DNA of 51,363 bases from Leptolyngbyaceae cyanobacterium. Lineage in GTDB: Bacteria > Cyanobacteriota > Cyanobacteriia > Cyanobacteriales > Aerosakkonemataceae. The position numbers and the translations under genes were made by a program. Positions within the stretch are counted from its first letter, which is position 1. Each line of letters begins with the position of its first letter. The stretch lies in NCBI GenBank assembly GCA_036703985.1, contig DATNQN010000077.1, positions 1 to 51,363 of the forward strand, given 5' to 3'. The notes under the pieces are model-generated. The model worked only from the letters and a program-made list of their open reading frames with translations, ran no database searches and was not told the DNA's origin. Shown here piece after piece: positions 28,048-37,854 of the stretch.

Positions 28048-30918
28048 TTAAAAGGATGAATACTGACCGATCCGATCGCCTCCAGAAGTTTTGGCTCGAG
28101 TCAGAGCTTGATGTGCATTTTGATACAAAGCTAGCAAGTCAGCACCATCATCCGGGTACTGCACGACACCAGCACTAAAAGCGATCGGCCATTTTGATTT
28201 CTCCCCTAATGGGCGGACTACAGGCTCTTTGTGCAAGATCGGGATTAACTGTGTCAGCCGCTCGATCGCAACTTCTTTAGTAATCCCGTACATCCCAACC
28301 ACAAACTCCGTCAAACCCCAACGCGCTACCACATCTTCCGCCCGGAAATGGTGCATCAACAATTTGCCAAACCGTTGTAAAATTTTATATTCGAGGAGAT
28401 CGGCTTCCCCAACCGAATCTAAAATCAATACAGCAAAGCAAAACTGTTGCCGATGACGGTTTGCCAACTTCAATAACCGCTCCACATCTTTAGTTGACTT
28501 CAGCCGATTGGCAATCCCAGTCAAAATATCCGTTTCAGCAATACTTCGCAAAACTTGGATGCGCTGCAAACGATTAAAAATGCGAGTCACTAATTCTTCA
28601 CCGGCAATTGGCTTGTGCAAATAATCATCAGCCCCCACCCCGTAAACTCGCTCGATCGTATCGGCATCCCGACGACCAGATAAAAAAAGAACGGGTAAGC
28701 TATTCCATTTAGGGTCATTTCGGATCACTTGGCAAAGTTCGATACCGTTAATGTGCGGCATATCCACATCCAAAACCAGCAAATCCGGCGCGGTAGCTTC
28801 TAGAGTATCCCATAACATCCGCGAGTCGTTAATCGTAATTAATTTAAGTCCCCAAGGTTGCAACAAAGTTTCCAAGCTAGTCAAAATTTGCGGATCGTCA
28901 TCTACTGCCATCACTTTCAAATCTTTGCGACGACTTTGCTCTAACACTTGATTCACGGCTTCCATGATTTGAGTCGGTTGAATTGGCTTTCGTAAAAAAG
29001 CACAACCACCCAAACGCGCGACTTCTACGCGATCGGTTAAACTATCTCGCGATGTCAGAACGATCGCCGGTACCGGCAAACTTTCCCTCGACAGTTCCTT
29101 CAAAAGAGCCAGCCCATCCTGAAATGAATCGCTAAAACACAAATCCAGCAAAACTAAGTCTGGATGAGCGTTTTGAATCGTGTTTTTTGCGGCAACCAAA
29201 TCCTTCACTCTGTCAGCGTGGATTCCCCAAGCAGCTGCTTCCATCACTAAACGTTGGGCTAATTCTATATCCTCTTCTACGATTAATAACCGGGGTTGCT
29301 GATTGGCAAATAAAACAGGTTGCCGAGCAACTGAATTAGCAACCGGAATTTTTTCACCAGAAGCGTTCTCTAAGTGTTGATGCAATTCAACTACCAAATT
29401 ATGAAGGCGAACCGCTATCGAATAATGAGCGGGAGAAAATCTACTATCAACAACTTCATCAGTTAATTTTTTCCCATCTAAATTGTCCGTTCTTAAACTT
29501 TCTATTTGTAATAATTCTTCGACTTCTCGCGCTATGGATGAGCCTTCTGCAAAACCAAAAGTACCTAAAGAACCAGCTAATTTATGAGCTTCTCGGATCG
29601 CTTCTTGGCGTAATTCTTCAGGTAAATTTCCGATTAATAAAGCAGCACTAGCTTGTTCGAGAGCTACCAGCCTAGCAATAATTTTGTCTTTGAATTTTTC
29701 CCAGAGTCCCGTGACAGCAGATTGTAAAGATGCAATTTCCGTCGCTCTTTGATTTTCTGGCATCGAAAAGCTAGCAGAAAAAGTATCGCTCGCCGGAAGT
29801 TGGGCAATTTCCGATTGGATTGTTTTTTTTCTTTCCCGATATTGTTCAGCTGGTTGCTTGACAAGAGGCTCTAAAGATAAGCCCAGAATTTCTGCTGCGA
29901 TATTAGCTAATTCTTCCCGATCCAAGGGGTGAAATAGAACGTAACCGACTAGTTTTTTGGGCAATTTTTCCCCTAAACTTCGCTCCAAACAGTAAACTAT
30001 TGTTTGTTTTTCTTGTTTGAGACGTGCGTAAGCTTCTTCCAGCACTTTGGTGACCGTCGGACTAATCGCGCTTCGATCGAGTAGTAATAATGACCAATTG
30101 CCTCGCTCTAATTCATCGAGAGTTCTTTCATTATTACTGGCTATTTGAATGGGTAAATTTAATCGCTGCTGTAACCAAGATGTCACATCATCGGCTAATC
30201 CAGCCGCAATAATTTGGGGCATATTTTGTTCCTGTTCTTCATTAGATAAGGGTTTGAGGCGATAACCCATCCCGTATACTGTTTCGATAAAATCAGAAGG
30301 TGCCCCCACAGATTTAAATTTTTGCCGCAAGCCTTTAATGTGAGCTTTCACCGTATCTTCGCCAGGGGGATTTTCCCACGACCATAAGTGATCTAAGATA
30401 GCGCTTCTGTTAAATATGCGACGGCTATTACGTAAGAAAAGCTCTAATAAAGAATACTCTTTCGGACTAAGCGGGATCGTCTTATTGTCATAAGTTACTT
30501 CACAAGTACTGGGATCGAGATGCAGTTTTCCCCATTGCAATACTGGGGAAAGGGCTGAATTTCCCCGCCGCAGCAACGCCCGAATCCGCGCTCCCAATTC
30601 TTTTAAGTCAAAGGGTTTTACTACATAATCGTCGGCTCCTACATCCAAGCCCATTACTTTGTCCGTACTAGTTTGACGAGCGGTTAAAAGCAGTACCGGC
30701 ATCCGGTAGCCATGCGATCGAATGCGGCGGCAAAGAGTCATACCATCCATTTTGGGCAACATGACATCTAGGAGAATTAGGTCGTAGGTATAAGCTTCTA
30801 CAAATTCCCATCCCTCCTGACCATCGTTGGCAATATCTAGCACGTAATGTAATTTAGTCAGAAACTCCGTGACAACGGCTGCCATTGCCGGATCGTCTTC
30901 CACTAACAAAATTCTCAT
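28048..30918 (-). CDS. Multi-domain response regulator: REC-winged helix-HPt-REC-REC-degenerate GGDEF
   Basis: A 956-residue phosphorelay hub. REC1 has Asp51 (LILLDVMLPKMDG), followed by an OmpR-type winged helix at about 130-222 (SPKEYSLLELFL, ETVYGMGYRL), an uncharacterised region at 232-350, an HPt domain with His445 (EAHKLAGSLGTFGF), REC2 with Asp592, REC3 with Asp717 and a C-terminal GGDEF-like domain. The last has its signature degraded to GLTEF (about 868-872), so diguanylate cyclase activity is unlikely. The ATG at 30918 is chosen because it begins the receiver fold directly (MRILLVEDD); the frame remains open 84 bases upstream, adding a non-conserved peptide. Having an OmpR output, an HPt and two further receivers in one chain suggests that phosphate is passed inside the protein to control DNA binding. 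Similar long regulators occur in cyanobacteria, but targets are unknown. Confidence 0.9.
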   Translation of the reverse strand: MRILLVEDDPAMAAVVTEFLTKLHYVLDIANDGQEGWEFVEAYTYDLILLDVMLPKMDGMTLCRRIRSHGYRMPVLLLTARQTSTDKVMGLDVGADDYVVKPFDLKELGARIRALLRRGNSALSPVLQWGKLHLDPSTCEVTYDNKTIPLSPKEYSLLELFLRNSRRIFNRSAILDHLWSWENPPGEDTVKAHIKGLRQKFKSVGAPSDFIETVYGMGYRLKPLSNEEQEQNMPQIIAAGLADDVTSWLQQRLNLPIQIASNNERTLDELERGNWSLLLLDRSAISPTVTKVLEEAYARLKQEKQTIVYCLERSLGEKLPKKLVGYVLFHPLDREELANIAAEILGLSLEPLVKQPAEQYRERKKTIQSEIAQLPASDTFSASFSMPENQRATEIASLQSAVTGLWEKFKDKIIARLVALEQASAALLIGNLPEELRQEAIREAHKLAGSLGTFGFAEGSSIAREVEELLQIESLRTDNLDGKKLTDEVVDSRFSPAHYSIAVRLHNLVVELHQHLENASGEKIPVANSVARQPVLFANQQPRLLIVEEDIELAQRLVMEAAAWGIHADRVKDLVAAKNTIQNAHPDLVLLDLCFSDSFQDGLALLKELSRESLPVPAIVLTSRDSLTDRVEVARLGGCAFLRKPIQPTQIMEAVNQVLEQSRRKDLKVMAVDDDPQILTSLETLLQPWGLKLITINDSRMLWDTLEATAPDLLVLDVDMPHINGIELCQVIRNDPKWNSLPVLFLSGRRDADTIERVYGVGADDYLHKPIAGEELVTRIFNRLQRIQVLRSIAETDILTGIANRLKSTKDVERLLKLANRHRQQFCFAVLILDSVGEADLLEYKILQRFGKLLMHHFRAEDVVARWGLTEFVVGMYGITKEVAIERLTQLIPILHKEPVVRPLGEKSKWPIAFSAGVVQYPDDGADLLALYQNAHQALTRAKTSGGDRIGQYSSF

Positions 30919-31427
30919 ATAAAAACACCTATCTTTATGAATTCCATTATTAGGATTTAAAGGTGTATGAAACAAGCGTAAATTGGCTGAAGTCGCAACC
31001 AATTGGATTGAAATCTAAGTTAACAGTAATAGCGTTCCATAATTAATTATTTCGTTTTTATTTAAATTTCCTACAAATCAGCTGAAGCTCACGAGCCGGA
31101 TTCTTCATTTTTATTTAAATTGTAGTAAATTGATAAAAATAATTACCAAACTAAATAAATACCAATTTACTTAACTTAAGCATTGTCACTTTTACTATTG
31201 TGGTAGGGGCAACTGGAAAGATTGATGACAAGAAAACAAGTGAATTGGTAAAATATATAAAAATTATCAAAAACTTTCTATTTTTCCTTTAGTTGAATTA
31301 GGGGAAACCTAAGTAAAATAGCTCTTTGTTTTGCTATTTTTTAATTAAGCTAAAATAGATATTTAGCCAGCATAATGAAAATTTATCCAATCTTATTTTG
31401 CTGGGCTTATCTATCCGCCTATGGCAG
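30919..31427. other. A/T-rich intergenic region upstream of the multi-receiver gene
   Basis: This 509-base gap lies between two - strand genes. It contains the probable promoter of the multi-receiver gene and the candidate terminator at 31315-31340. No small ORF or RNA gene was recognised. Confidence 0.4.
31315..31340 (-). terminator. Candidate terminator of the pseudo-HisKA-EAL gene
   Basis: AAAATAGC (31315-31322) pairs with GCTATTTT (31333-31340) around a 10-base loop, 88 bases beyond the stop at 31428. The T-run on the - strand is only four bases, so it is weak. Confidence 0.35.
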
Positions 31428-32483
31428 TTAACGAATAATTAAAGCTGCTGCTGCTTGAGAATCTATAGGTTGAGAATAAAAATATCCTTGCCCTAAATTA
31501 CATCCTAAATTCTTCATAGAAGTAATTTCTTCTTCTGTCTCCAAGCCTTCAGCAATTACTTCTAGACCCAGGCTATAAGCCAAAATCATCATTGCCCAAA
31601 TAATGTCCCATTTTTTCTGTTTAATAAATGAGCGATCGATCTTCATTACATCTATAGGTAATTCATGTAAACGGCTTAATGAAGAGTAACCAGTACCAAA
31701 ATCATCTATATATAAAACGATACCTAAATCTTTTAATTGACGAAGAACAGTACTTGCCGTTACTTGATTTTCCATAATCGTACTTTCGGTAATTTCCAGC
31801 CTTAAACTACCAATGGAAACCGGACTTTCTTGCAAAATTTGTTGTACTTGCTCAACTAAATGGGGTTGAGATAATTGTTGGCTGGATATGTTAACGCTCA
31901 TGGTTAATGGCGTCTGAGAAGGAAATTCTTTTTGCCAAATATGTAATTGACGGCAAGCTTCCCTCAACACCCACGTTCCTAAAGGTTGAATCAGTCCGGT
32001 TTCTTCAGCGACGGGAATAAATTCTAGCGGGGAAATCATTCCCCGCTGAGGATGCTGCCACCTAGCTAGCGCCTCGAACCCGGTAATTTGGCTGCTTTCC
32101 AAGTGTACGATCGGTTGGTAATAAAGTTTGAATTCTTGCCGTTCTAATGCCAAGCGCAAATCTTTTTCAATTTGAAACCGCGCCATTGCCGCAGCGTTGA
32201 GAATGCGTGGGTGCAGTTCCTGTTCTTTTTCTAAAGCTGCTGTGAGGCGTACTAAGCGATCTGTATTATTAACAGCAATTTCTAGCAATCGTTTAGTTTG
32301 TTTGGGTAATGGGCCAAGTTGACCGCTCAACAAAAGCCCTAAAGCACCCCGAATTGAGGTTAACGGCGTGCGGAGTTCGTAACTGACAAGAGCAGCAAGT
32401 TCGTCTGCACTGGGAGATTCCAAGGCAGATGATTTGTAATCTTGGCAGTTGCTAATTTGAGCTTCTACTTGTATATTTTTCAT
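31428..32483 (-). CDS. Pseudo-HisKA-EAL protein (c-di-GMP phosphodiesterase with degenerate kinase dimerisation domain)
   Basis: A 351-residue fusion. Residues about 25-90 match a histidine kinase dimerisation/phosphotransfer region, but the H-box reads SYELRTPLTSIRG, so the phospho-accepting His is Tyr35 (codon TAC). No ATPase domain follows; instead an EAL domain occupies about 105-350, with EAL at 137-139, LEITES, IDDFGTGYSSL (Asp260/Asp261), KIDRSF and AEGLET all intact, so c-di-GMP hydrolysis is likely. The segment after the H-box (AVNNTDRLVRL) is almost identical to that of the kinase encoded immediately upstream (32755-35868), which suggests recombination between the two genes or a dimerisation partner. 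It cannot autophosphorylate. The ATG at 32483 is the only sensible start. Confidence 0.9.
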   Translation of the reverse strand: MKNIQVEAQISNCQDYKSSALESPSADELAALVSYELRTPLTSIRGALGLLLSGQLGPLPKQTKRLLEIAVNNTDRLVRLTAALEKEQELHPRILNAAAMARFQIEKDLRLALERQEFKLYYQPIVHLESSQITGFEALARWQHPQRGMISPLEFIPVAEETGLIQPLGTWVLREACRQLHIWQKEFPSQTPLTMSVNISSQQLSQPHLVEQVQQILQESPVSIGSLRLEITESTIMENQVTASTVLRQLKDLGIVLYIDDFGTGYSSLSRLHELPIDVMKIDRSFIKQKKWDIIWAMMILAYSLGLEVIAEGLETEEEITSMKNLGCNLGQGYFYSQPIDSQAAAALIIR

Positions 32484-32754
32484 AACGCTTAACTACCCTC
32501 TTGAAATGCACCGAGACTTTTAAAGATTTAGCTATGGCAACCTCAACCAAGGCATAAAAGGCTGAGTTATTGATTAACTTTTTTCCCTTACTTTTGAATT
32601 TTCTGCATAATACCTAATTCTTCACTATTAAGTTTAAACTTTAAAAGTGAAAAACCCGGGAAGGAAGTTGCCAAACACTTGATGACTTAATTAATTATTA
32701 CTTATTTACCCTTGTTCACCTACTGACGAGCGATACTTATTTACTCTTATTTAC

Positions 32755-35700
32755 TTACTGACGATCGATCGGGATAGTAAAGTAGAAAGTGCTTCCTTCA
32801 CCAACACTACTTTCCACCCAAATTCTTCCTCCGTGCGCTAGCACTATACTCTGACAAATGGCTAACCCTAGTCCTGTACCTCCTTTGGTGCGGGAATCAG
32901 AAGCATCTACTTGTTGAAAGCGACCGAATATAGATTCTAGTTTATCAGATGGAATCCCTCGTCCTTGGTCTTTTATTTTGAATAATATAAGCGGCGGATG
33001 AGAAATGGCAAGAGCAGAAGATAATTTTTCTACTCTCTCTGTAGGAAACAAGCTAGCTGTTTGTAGTTCAGCACTTAAGTAAACGGCAGTACCGGGCGGG
33101 GAAAATTTGATCGCATTGCTCAGCAAGTTAGTCAAAACTTGGGTCAAACGATCGCTGTCTGCATACAATAGAGGTAACTGACTTTTCTTAAGAAAATTTT
33201 TATTTTTATTTGGCCAAAAATTGTATTGTTTACTACCAATTTCTTTGTTTTCTGCGGGGGCGATCGCTAATAAATTTACCTCGGCTTTATCAGCCATCCC
33301 TTGCATTAGTTCGACTGCTGCTGTAATTAAATCAAAAGGATCGCAAAATTGCTTGTGCATTTGTATCTTACCCGATTCCATTCTTTCCAAATCTAGAATG
33401 TCATTAATTAAACGCACCAAGCGGTCTGTATTATTAACGGCAATTTTCAACATTCGATGTCCGTTTTCTGACAATTCTCCTAATTTGCCAGAAAACAATA
33501 AACCTAGAGAACCTCGAATCGAAGTTAATGGAGTTCGCAGTTCGTGAGAAACCACGGAAATAAACTCATCTTTCATCCGTTCGACTACTCGCCGTTCGCT
33601 AATATCTCTAAACGTAACAACCGCACCTTTAATAGAAGAGGGAATGACTGGAAAAGAAATAGATCCAGACAAATCCTCTGAGGGAATTTCAGTTAATTGA
33701 TTATTACTAGTTTCTAATGTTTCGATAATCGGTGTAATTACATACTCTACTAAAAAATTCGAGCCGTCTTTACGCCAAAATAGTTCGTCTGTTTTGTTGC
33801 GAGCAACCCCATCTTTCAAGACGATATAAATTGGCGAATCATCCATTTGATAATAAGCGGCATTTGGTTGAGAATGATGTAAGCGATCGTATAAAGGGCG
33901 ATCGATTAATTCAGTTACTTCATAGCCGAGCATTTTGGCAGCCGCCGGATTAGCAAAAGTGATGTTTCCAGCAGTATCTAAACCAATAATTCCTTCTCCT
34001 GCTGAATTCAGAATTAACTCGTTTTGGATACTGAGGCGCTGCAACTCTTCTTCCGTTTGCTTGCGTTGGGTAATGTCAGTATCTGCACCCGCCATCCGAT
34101 AAGGTTTGTTGTTGTCATCCCAAATTGCCGTACCGCGAGAAATAAACCATCGAATGCTACCATCTCTATGTAATCTGCGATACTCGATTTCATATTGCTC
34201 CGTCAAACCTTGCAAATGCTCATTAATTGCCGCCAACACCTTTTCTCGATCTTCGGGATGGATTAAAGAGTACCAACTATCTAAATTATTTTCAATATCA
34301 AGTTCCGTATAACCTAACTGAGTTTTAAGAATAGTATCTATATATATTTCATTAGTTTGAATATTCCAATCCCATACTCCCACATTTCCCGCCACAGTGG
34401 CTAGCTCTAACCTCTCTTGACTCCACCGCAATGCTTCTCCTCTTTGTCTTAATGCTTCCTCCGTGTGCTTACGCATCGTGATATCGCGAGCGATTCCGCG
34501 ATACCCGCAAAACTTTCCATCAGGTAAAAAAATCGGCACTCCACTAGTTTCTAGAAAAATTTGAGAACCATCTTTATGATTTTGTTTAGCCTCCAAAGAT
34601 TTGAATGGTTTCCTCCCTGCGATCGCCACTATAGAACTTAAAATAGTTTTTGAATTAGTAGCTTCTTTTAAGGTCATAAAATCAAAAAGTGTCTTGCCCA
34701 AAACCTCTTCTGGTTCGTACCCAAATATTTCTTTGATTTTAGGACTGATATAAGTACAGCGAGTATTTTCATCTACTTCCCAGACTAAATCACTGCTAGT
34801 CTCTACTAAATTCCGAAATCTTTCTTCGCTAGCACGAAGAGCTTCTTCAGATTCCTGACGAGAAATTGCCGCCCCCAAAAGGTTTGCTGCTGCTTGTAAA
34901 GCATCTAATCCCACCGATGACCATTCTCTTTCTGCCCAGCAATCATTAAATCCGATAAATCCCCACCAATTTTGGTTAACAAAAATTGGTACGATCGCGA
35001 TCGATAAAATATCAAATGAACTTAGTACTTTTTGGAGAACTCGATCTAGTTTATTCGTTATACCAAAGCAAGTTTCTCCTCGACTCAACTTGTCAACAAA
35101 ATCATATCCATAGCAATTAATATCAATATTATGCCAGACTGGGTGATTGATTAAAGGAGGAATTCCTCTCTCAACCCATTCATAAATCATACTAGTCAAT
35201 ATAGTTCGATCGTTGCTCGATTTGTTTTTAAAAATGTAAACTCGGCTAGCTTCTGCGGCACGCCCCAACCTTTCTAAAACCTGATTAATGCTTTGTTGCC
35301 AGTTCGATGCTTTCAACAATTGCTCTGCCGTATAAGCCACCGCTTCTAAAATATCATCTCGACGTTTTAAGGTAGATTCAAATTGTTTGCGTTCGGTAAT
35401 ATCAAAAACCGTGGCATGACTTTTTACAAAATTTCCTTCTCGGTCGTAAAGACTTCTGGCGCTTAATAAAACAGGCATTATAGTACCGTTTCTACGTATT
35501 ATTTTAAATTCAATCTCTTGGAGCTTTCCATTTTTTTTAAGTTCGGCAAAAGCTTTATCAAAAACTGGCCAATCTTCCGGCATAATTAAATTAGTAAAAC
35601 TCATTTTTCCAATTACTTCTTCCCTTGTATATCCCAACCATTCCAAGTGGGTATCGTTAATTTCAATAAACTTACCACCATCGTCTAAAGAATGATAACC

Positions 35701-35868
35701 ACAGGGAGCATTGTTATATAATTCCCAAATCTCTTCAACTGCCTTCTGCAAAGTTGATTCGTTTTTTCGACGTTCTTTTATTTTAGCTTCTAACCTTTTA
35801 TTAATCGTTGAGAGTTTAATCAATTCCGCTTGTAAATTTTCATTCATTTTTTCATGTTTTCTTGACAT
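32755..35868 (-). CDS. PAS-GAF-PAS-PAS-PAS sensor histidine kinase
   Basis: A 1037-residue cytoplasmic kinase without clear TM segments. A coiled coil is at about 8-45, PAS1 at about 45-165, a GAF domain at about 180-335, PAS2 at about 345-470, PAS3 at about 485-610 and PAS4 at about 615-755. The HisKA region has phospho-accepting His775 (VSHELRTPLTSIRG), and the HATPase domain to the C-terminus has an N-box NLLSNAIKFS, G1 DQGRGIPS and G2 GGTGLGLAI. The GAF domain has no obvious bilin-binding Cys. No receiver is attached, so a separate regulator must take the phosphate; those at 27365 and 28048 are the nearest. It starts at MSRKHEK; a Met seven codons on is an alternative. It is 271 bases upstream of the pseudo-HisKA-EAL gene. 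Confidence 0.92.
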   Translation of the reverse strand: MSRKHEKMNENLQAELIKLSTINKRLEAKIKERRKNESTLQKAVEEIWELYNNAPCGYHSLDDGGKFIEINDTHLEWLGYTREEVIGKMSFTNLIMPEDWPVFDKAFAELKKNGKLQEIEFKIIRRNGTIMPVLLSARSLYDREGNFVKSHATVFDITERKQFESTLKRRDDILEAVAYTAEQLLKASNWQQSINQVLERLGRAAEASRVYIFKNKSSNDRTILTSMIYEWVERGIPPLINHPVWHNIDINCYGYDFVDKLSRGETCFGITNKLDRVLQKVLSSFDILSIAIVPIFVNQNWWGFIGFNDCWAEREWSSVGLDALQAAANLLGAAISRQESEEALRASEERFRNLVETSSDLVWEVDENTRCTYISPKIKEIFGYEPEEVLGKTLFDFMTLKEATNSKTILSSIVAIAGRKPFKSLEAKQNHKDGSQIFLETSGVPIFLPDGKFCGYRGIARDITMRKHTEEALRQRGEALRWSQERLELATVAGNVGVWDWNIQTNEIYIDTILKTQLGYTELDIENNLDSWYSLIHPEDREKVLAAINEHLQGLTEQYEIEYRRLHRDGSIRWFISRGTAIWDDNNKPYRMAGADTDITQRKQTEEELQRLSIQNELILNSAGEGIIGLDTAGNITFANPAAAKMLGYEVTELIDRPLYDRLHHSQPNAAYYQMDDSPIYIVLKDGVARNKTDELFWRKDGSNFLVEYVITPIIETLETSNNQLTEIPSEDLSGSISFPVIPSSIKGAVVTFRDISERRVVERMKDEFISVVSHELRTPLTSIRGSLGLLFSGKLGELSENGHRMLKIAVNNTDRLVRLINDILDLERMESGKIQMHKQFCDPFDLITAAVELMQGMADKAEVNLLAIAPAENKEIGSKQYNFWPNKNKNFLKKSQLPLLYADSDRLTQVLTNLLSNAIKFSPPGTAVYLSAELQTASLFPTERVEKLSSALAISHPPLILFKIKDQGRGIPSDKLESIFGRFQQVDASDSRTKGGTGLGLAICQSIVLAHGGRIWVESSVGEGSTFYFTIPIDRQ

Positions 35869-36367
35869 TTGTTGTTTGGATTTAATTACGCCTATTTTTA
35901 ATAAATATTACATTCTCTTAACCTATTAATAACTTTTTACTTAGTTAGTCATAAATTGTAAAGCCAATTAATAAACTTTTGGCAAATCCAGGCAATAATA
36001 TTAAATTATAAGCGACTCGACTAATTCGAGCGATTTTTTAGAACTAAAGAATTGCAAAGCAGTAGAGTGAAAATCAAAAATCGTCTTCAGCGGGCAAATT
36101 TCTACGTATAGTCAAGCTTTTAACAGCTACCAACCTGACGTAGGTTACACCATCAGAATATTCAGGAATGATAACTCTCGTTAGATAAACATTATAAACT
36201 TGTTTTTTTTATCACGGTTTAGGTTAGTAGCCTCTGCAATTAAAAATCGAAAATAAATTGGTAAAGAATTGTTTGATGTGTAAATCACGATGAAGCGGAT
36301 CGCCAGTTGAGTAACAATTTGTTAAAAATAGTAAAGCGATCGATTTCCTTCCAACTTTACTCAACCG
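35869..36367. other. Divergent promoter region between histidine kinase and carotenoid oxygenase genes
   Basis: This 499-base A/T-rich gap separates divergently transcribed genes and must contain both promoters. A short hairpin, CTCGA (36016-36020) with TCGAG (36026-36030) followed by six T's (36034-36039), could stop a short + strand transcript. No ORF or known RNA motif was recognised. Confidence 0.4.
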
Positions 36368-37750
36368 ATGACTACAGTAACAGCAAACCCTTATCTAGAA
36401 GGCAACTTTGCCCCAGTCAAAGAAGAGACAACAGCCCATGACCTCCTCGTAATCGGTAATTTACCCACCTCCTTAAACGGATTATTCCTTCGTAATGGCC
36501 CCAATCCACAATTTACCCCTAAAGGTCACTATCACTGGTTTGATGGCGATGGAATGTTACATGGAGTAAATATTAGTAATGGCAAAGCCTCTTATCAAAA
36601 TCGCTACGTCCGAACAAGAGGATGGCAAATCGAACATGATGAGGGTCATGCGATTTGGACGGGTATTTTAGAACCAATTCAGGTAAATAATCCTTACGGG
36701 GGATTTAAAAACACCGCTAATACAGCATTAGTTTGGCATGATAATCGTCTGTTAGCCCTTTGGGAAGGGGGCGAACCCCACCAAATTAAAGTACCCGAAT
36801 TAGAAACAATCGGCCCGTATACTTATCAAAACCAGCTAAAATCTCCCTTTACTGCCCATCCCAAAGTAGACGCCATAACAGGCGAAATGATGTTTTTTGG
36901 CTACTCTTTGATTCAGCCACCATACTTACAATACAGCGTAGTTTCTGCCGATGGAAAACTGTTAAAAACAGTCCCCATTGACTTACCAGTAGGGGTAATG
37001 ATGCACGATTTTGCCATCACCGAAAACTACACTATATTTATGGATTTGCCTCTGACGTTTAGACCGGAAAGGCTACACAGAGGCGAACCTGGATTCATGT
37101 TTGAATCAGAGACACCTAGCCGTTTTGGTATTGTTCCTCGCCACGGAGATAATAGCAATATTCGCTGGTTCGACGCTCCATCTTGTTACATTTTCCATAC
37201 TCTCAATGCCTATGAAGAAAATGATGAAATTGTACTCATCGCTTGCCGAATGGCAGGCACTTCTGTATTAGGTTCTTCCAGTTCACCAAGTAATAGTCAA
37301 AGCGATATACCTCTGTTGTATCGTTGGCGATTTAATCTCAACACTGGAGAAATAAAAGAAGAAAAATTAGATGATGTTCCCTCAGAATTTCCTCGCTTAA
37401 ACGAACAATTTTTAGGTCGTCCAAATCGCTACGGCTATACCTCGCAGGCAGCAGCTAGTTCAATGCCTTTGTTCGATGGTTTAATCAAATACGACCTCCT
37501 CAATGGCAGTTCCCAAACCCATGAATTTGGCCGAGGGCGTTATGGCGGAGAAGGAGTATTTGTGCCTCAACCTGGTGCTACTGATGAAGATGATGGATGG
37601 TTGCTTACTTTTGTTTACGATGAAGTAGAAAATACATCTGAATTAGTAGTCATTAGTGCCAAAGATATGGCATCTGAACCTATTGCCAGAATTATGATTC
37701 CTACTCGCGTACCTTACGGTTTTCACGGTGCTTGGATTAGTAATTGGTGA
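36368..37750 (+). CDS. Carotenoid oxygenase family protein
   Basis: A 460-residue member of the carotenoid cleavage oxygenase (RPE65-like) family, which uses Fe(II) and O2 to split a polyene double bond of a carotenoid or apocarotenoid. The four iron-binding histidines of the seven-blade propeller are present: His164 (TAHPKVD), His213 (MMHDFAIT), His277 (IFHTLNAYEE) and His453 (YGFHGAW). Family signatures RNGPNPQF and HWFDGDGMLHG occur near the N-terminus. No signal peptide is seen. Substrate and cleavage site are not readable from sequence. It is followed after a MITE-like palindrome by an aldo/keto reductase gene on the same strand, which might reduce the aldehyde product (inference). Confidence 0.92.
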   Translation: MTTVTANPYLEGNFAPVKEETTAHDLLVIGNLPTSLNGLFLRNGPNPQFTPKGHYHWFDGDGMLHGVNISNGKASYQNRYVRTRGWQIEHDEGHAIWTGILEPIQVNNPYGGFKNTANTALVWHDNRLLALWEGGEPHQIKVPELETIGPYTYQNQLKSPFTAHPKVDAITGEMMFFGYSLIQPPYLQYSVVSADGKLLKTVPIDLPVGVMMHDFAITENYTIFMDLPLTFRPERLHRGEPGFMFESETPSRFGIVPRHGDNSNIRWFDAPSCYIFHTLNAYEENDEIVLIACRMAGTSVLGSSSSPSNSQSDIPLLYRWRFNLNTGEIKEEKLDDVPSEFPRLNEQFLGRPNRYGYTSQAAASSMPLFDGLIKYDLLNGSSQTHEFGRGRYGGEGVFVPQPGATDEDDGWLLTFVYDEVENTSELVVISAKDMASEPIARIMIPTRVPYGFHGAWISNW

Positions 37751-37771
37751 TGGGATTTGGGATTAGTAAAT

Positions 37772-37854
37772 ATCTTGCAAAAGTGACACGATAATATTTT
37801 TACTGCATATGAAACGCAGATGATGGAAAAATATTATATTGACTTTTGCAAGAT
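37772..37854. repeat. 83-base nested inverted repeat (MITE-like)
   Basis: Outer arms ATCTTGCAAAAGT (37772-37784) and ACTTTTGCAAGAT (37842-37854) are perfect complements. Inner arms ATAATATTTTT (37791-37801) and AAAAATATTAT (37827-37837) are also perfect. The element carries no gene. It sits between the carotenoid oxygenase stop and the aldo/keto reductase start and would form a long hairpin in RNA. Confidence 0.65.
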
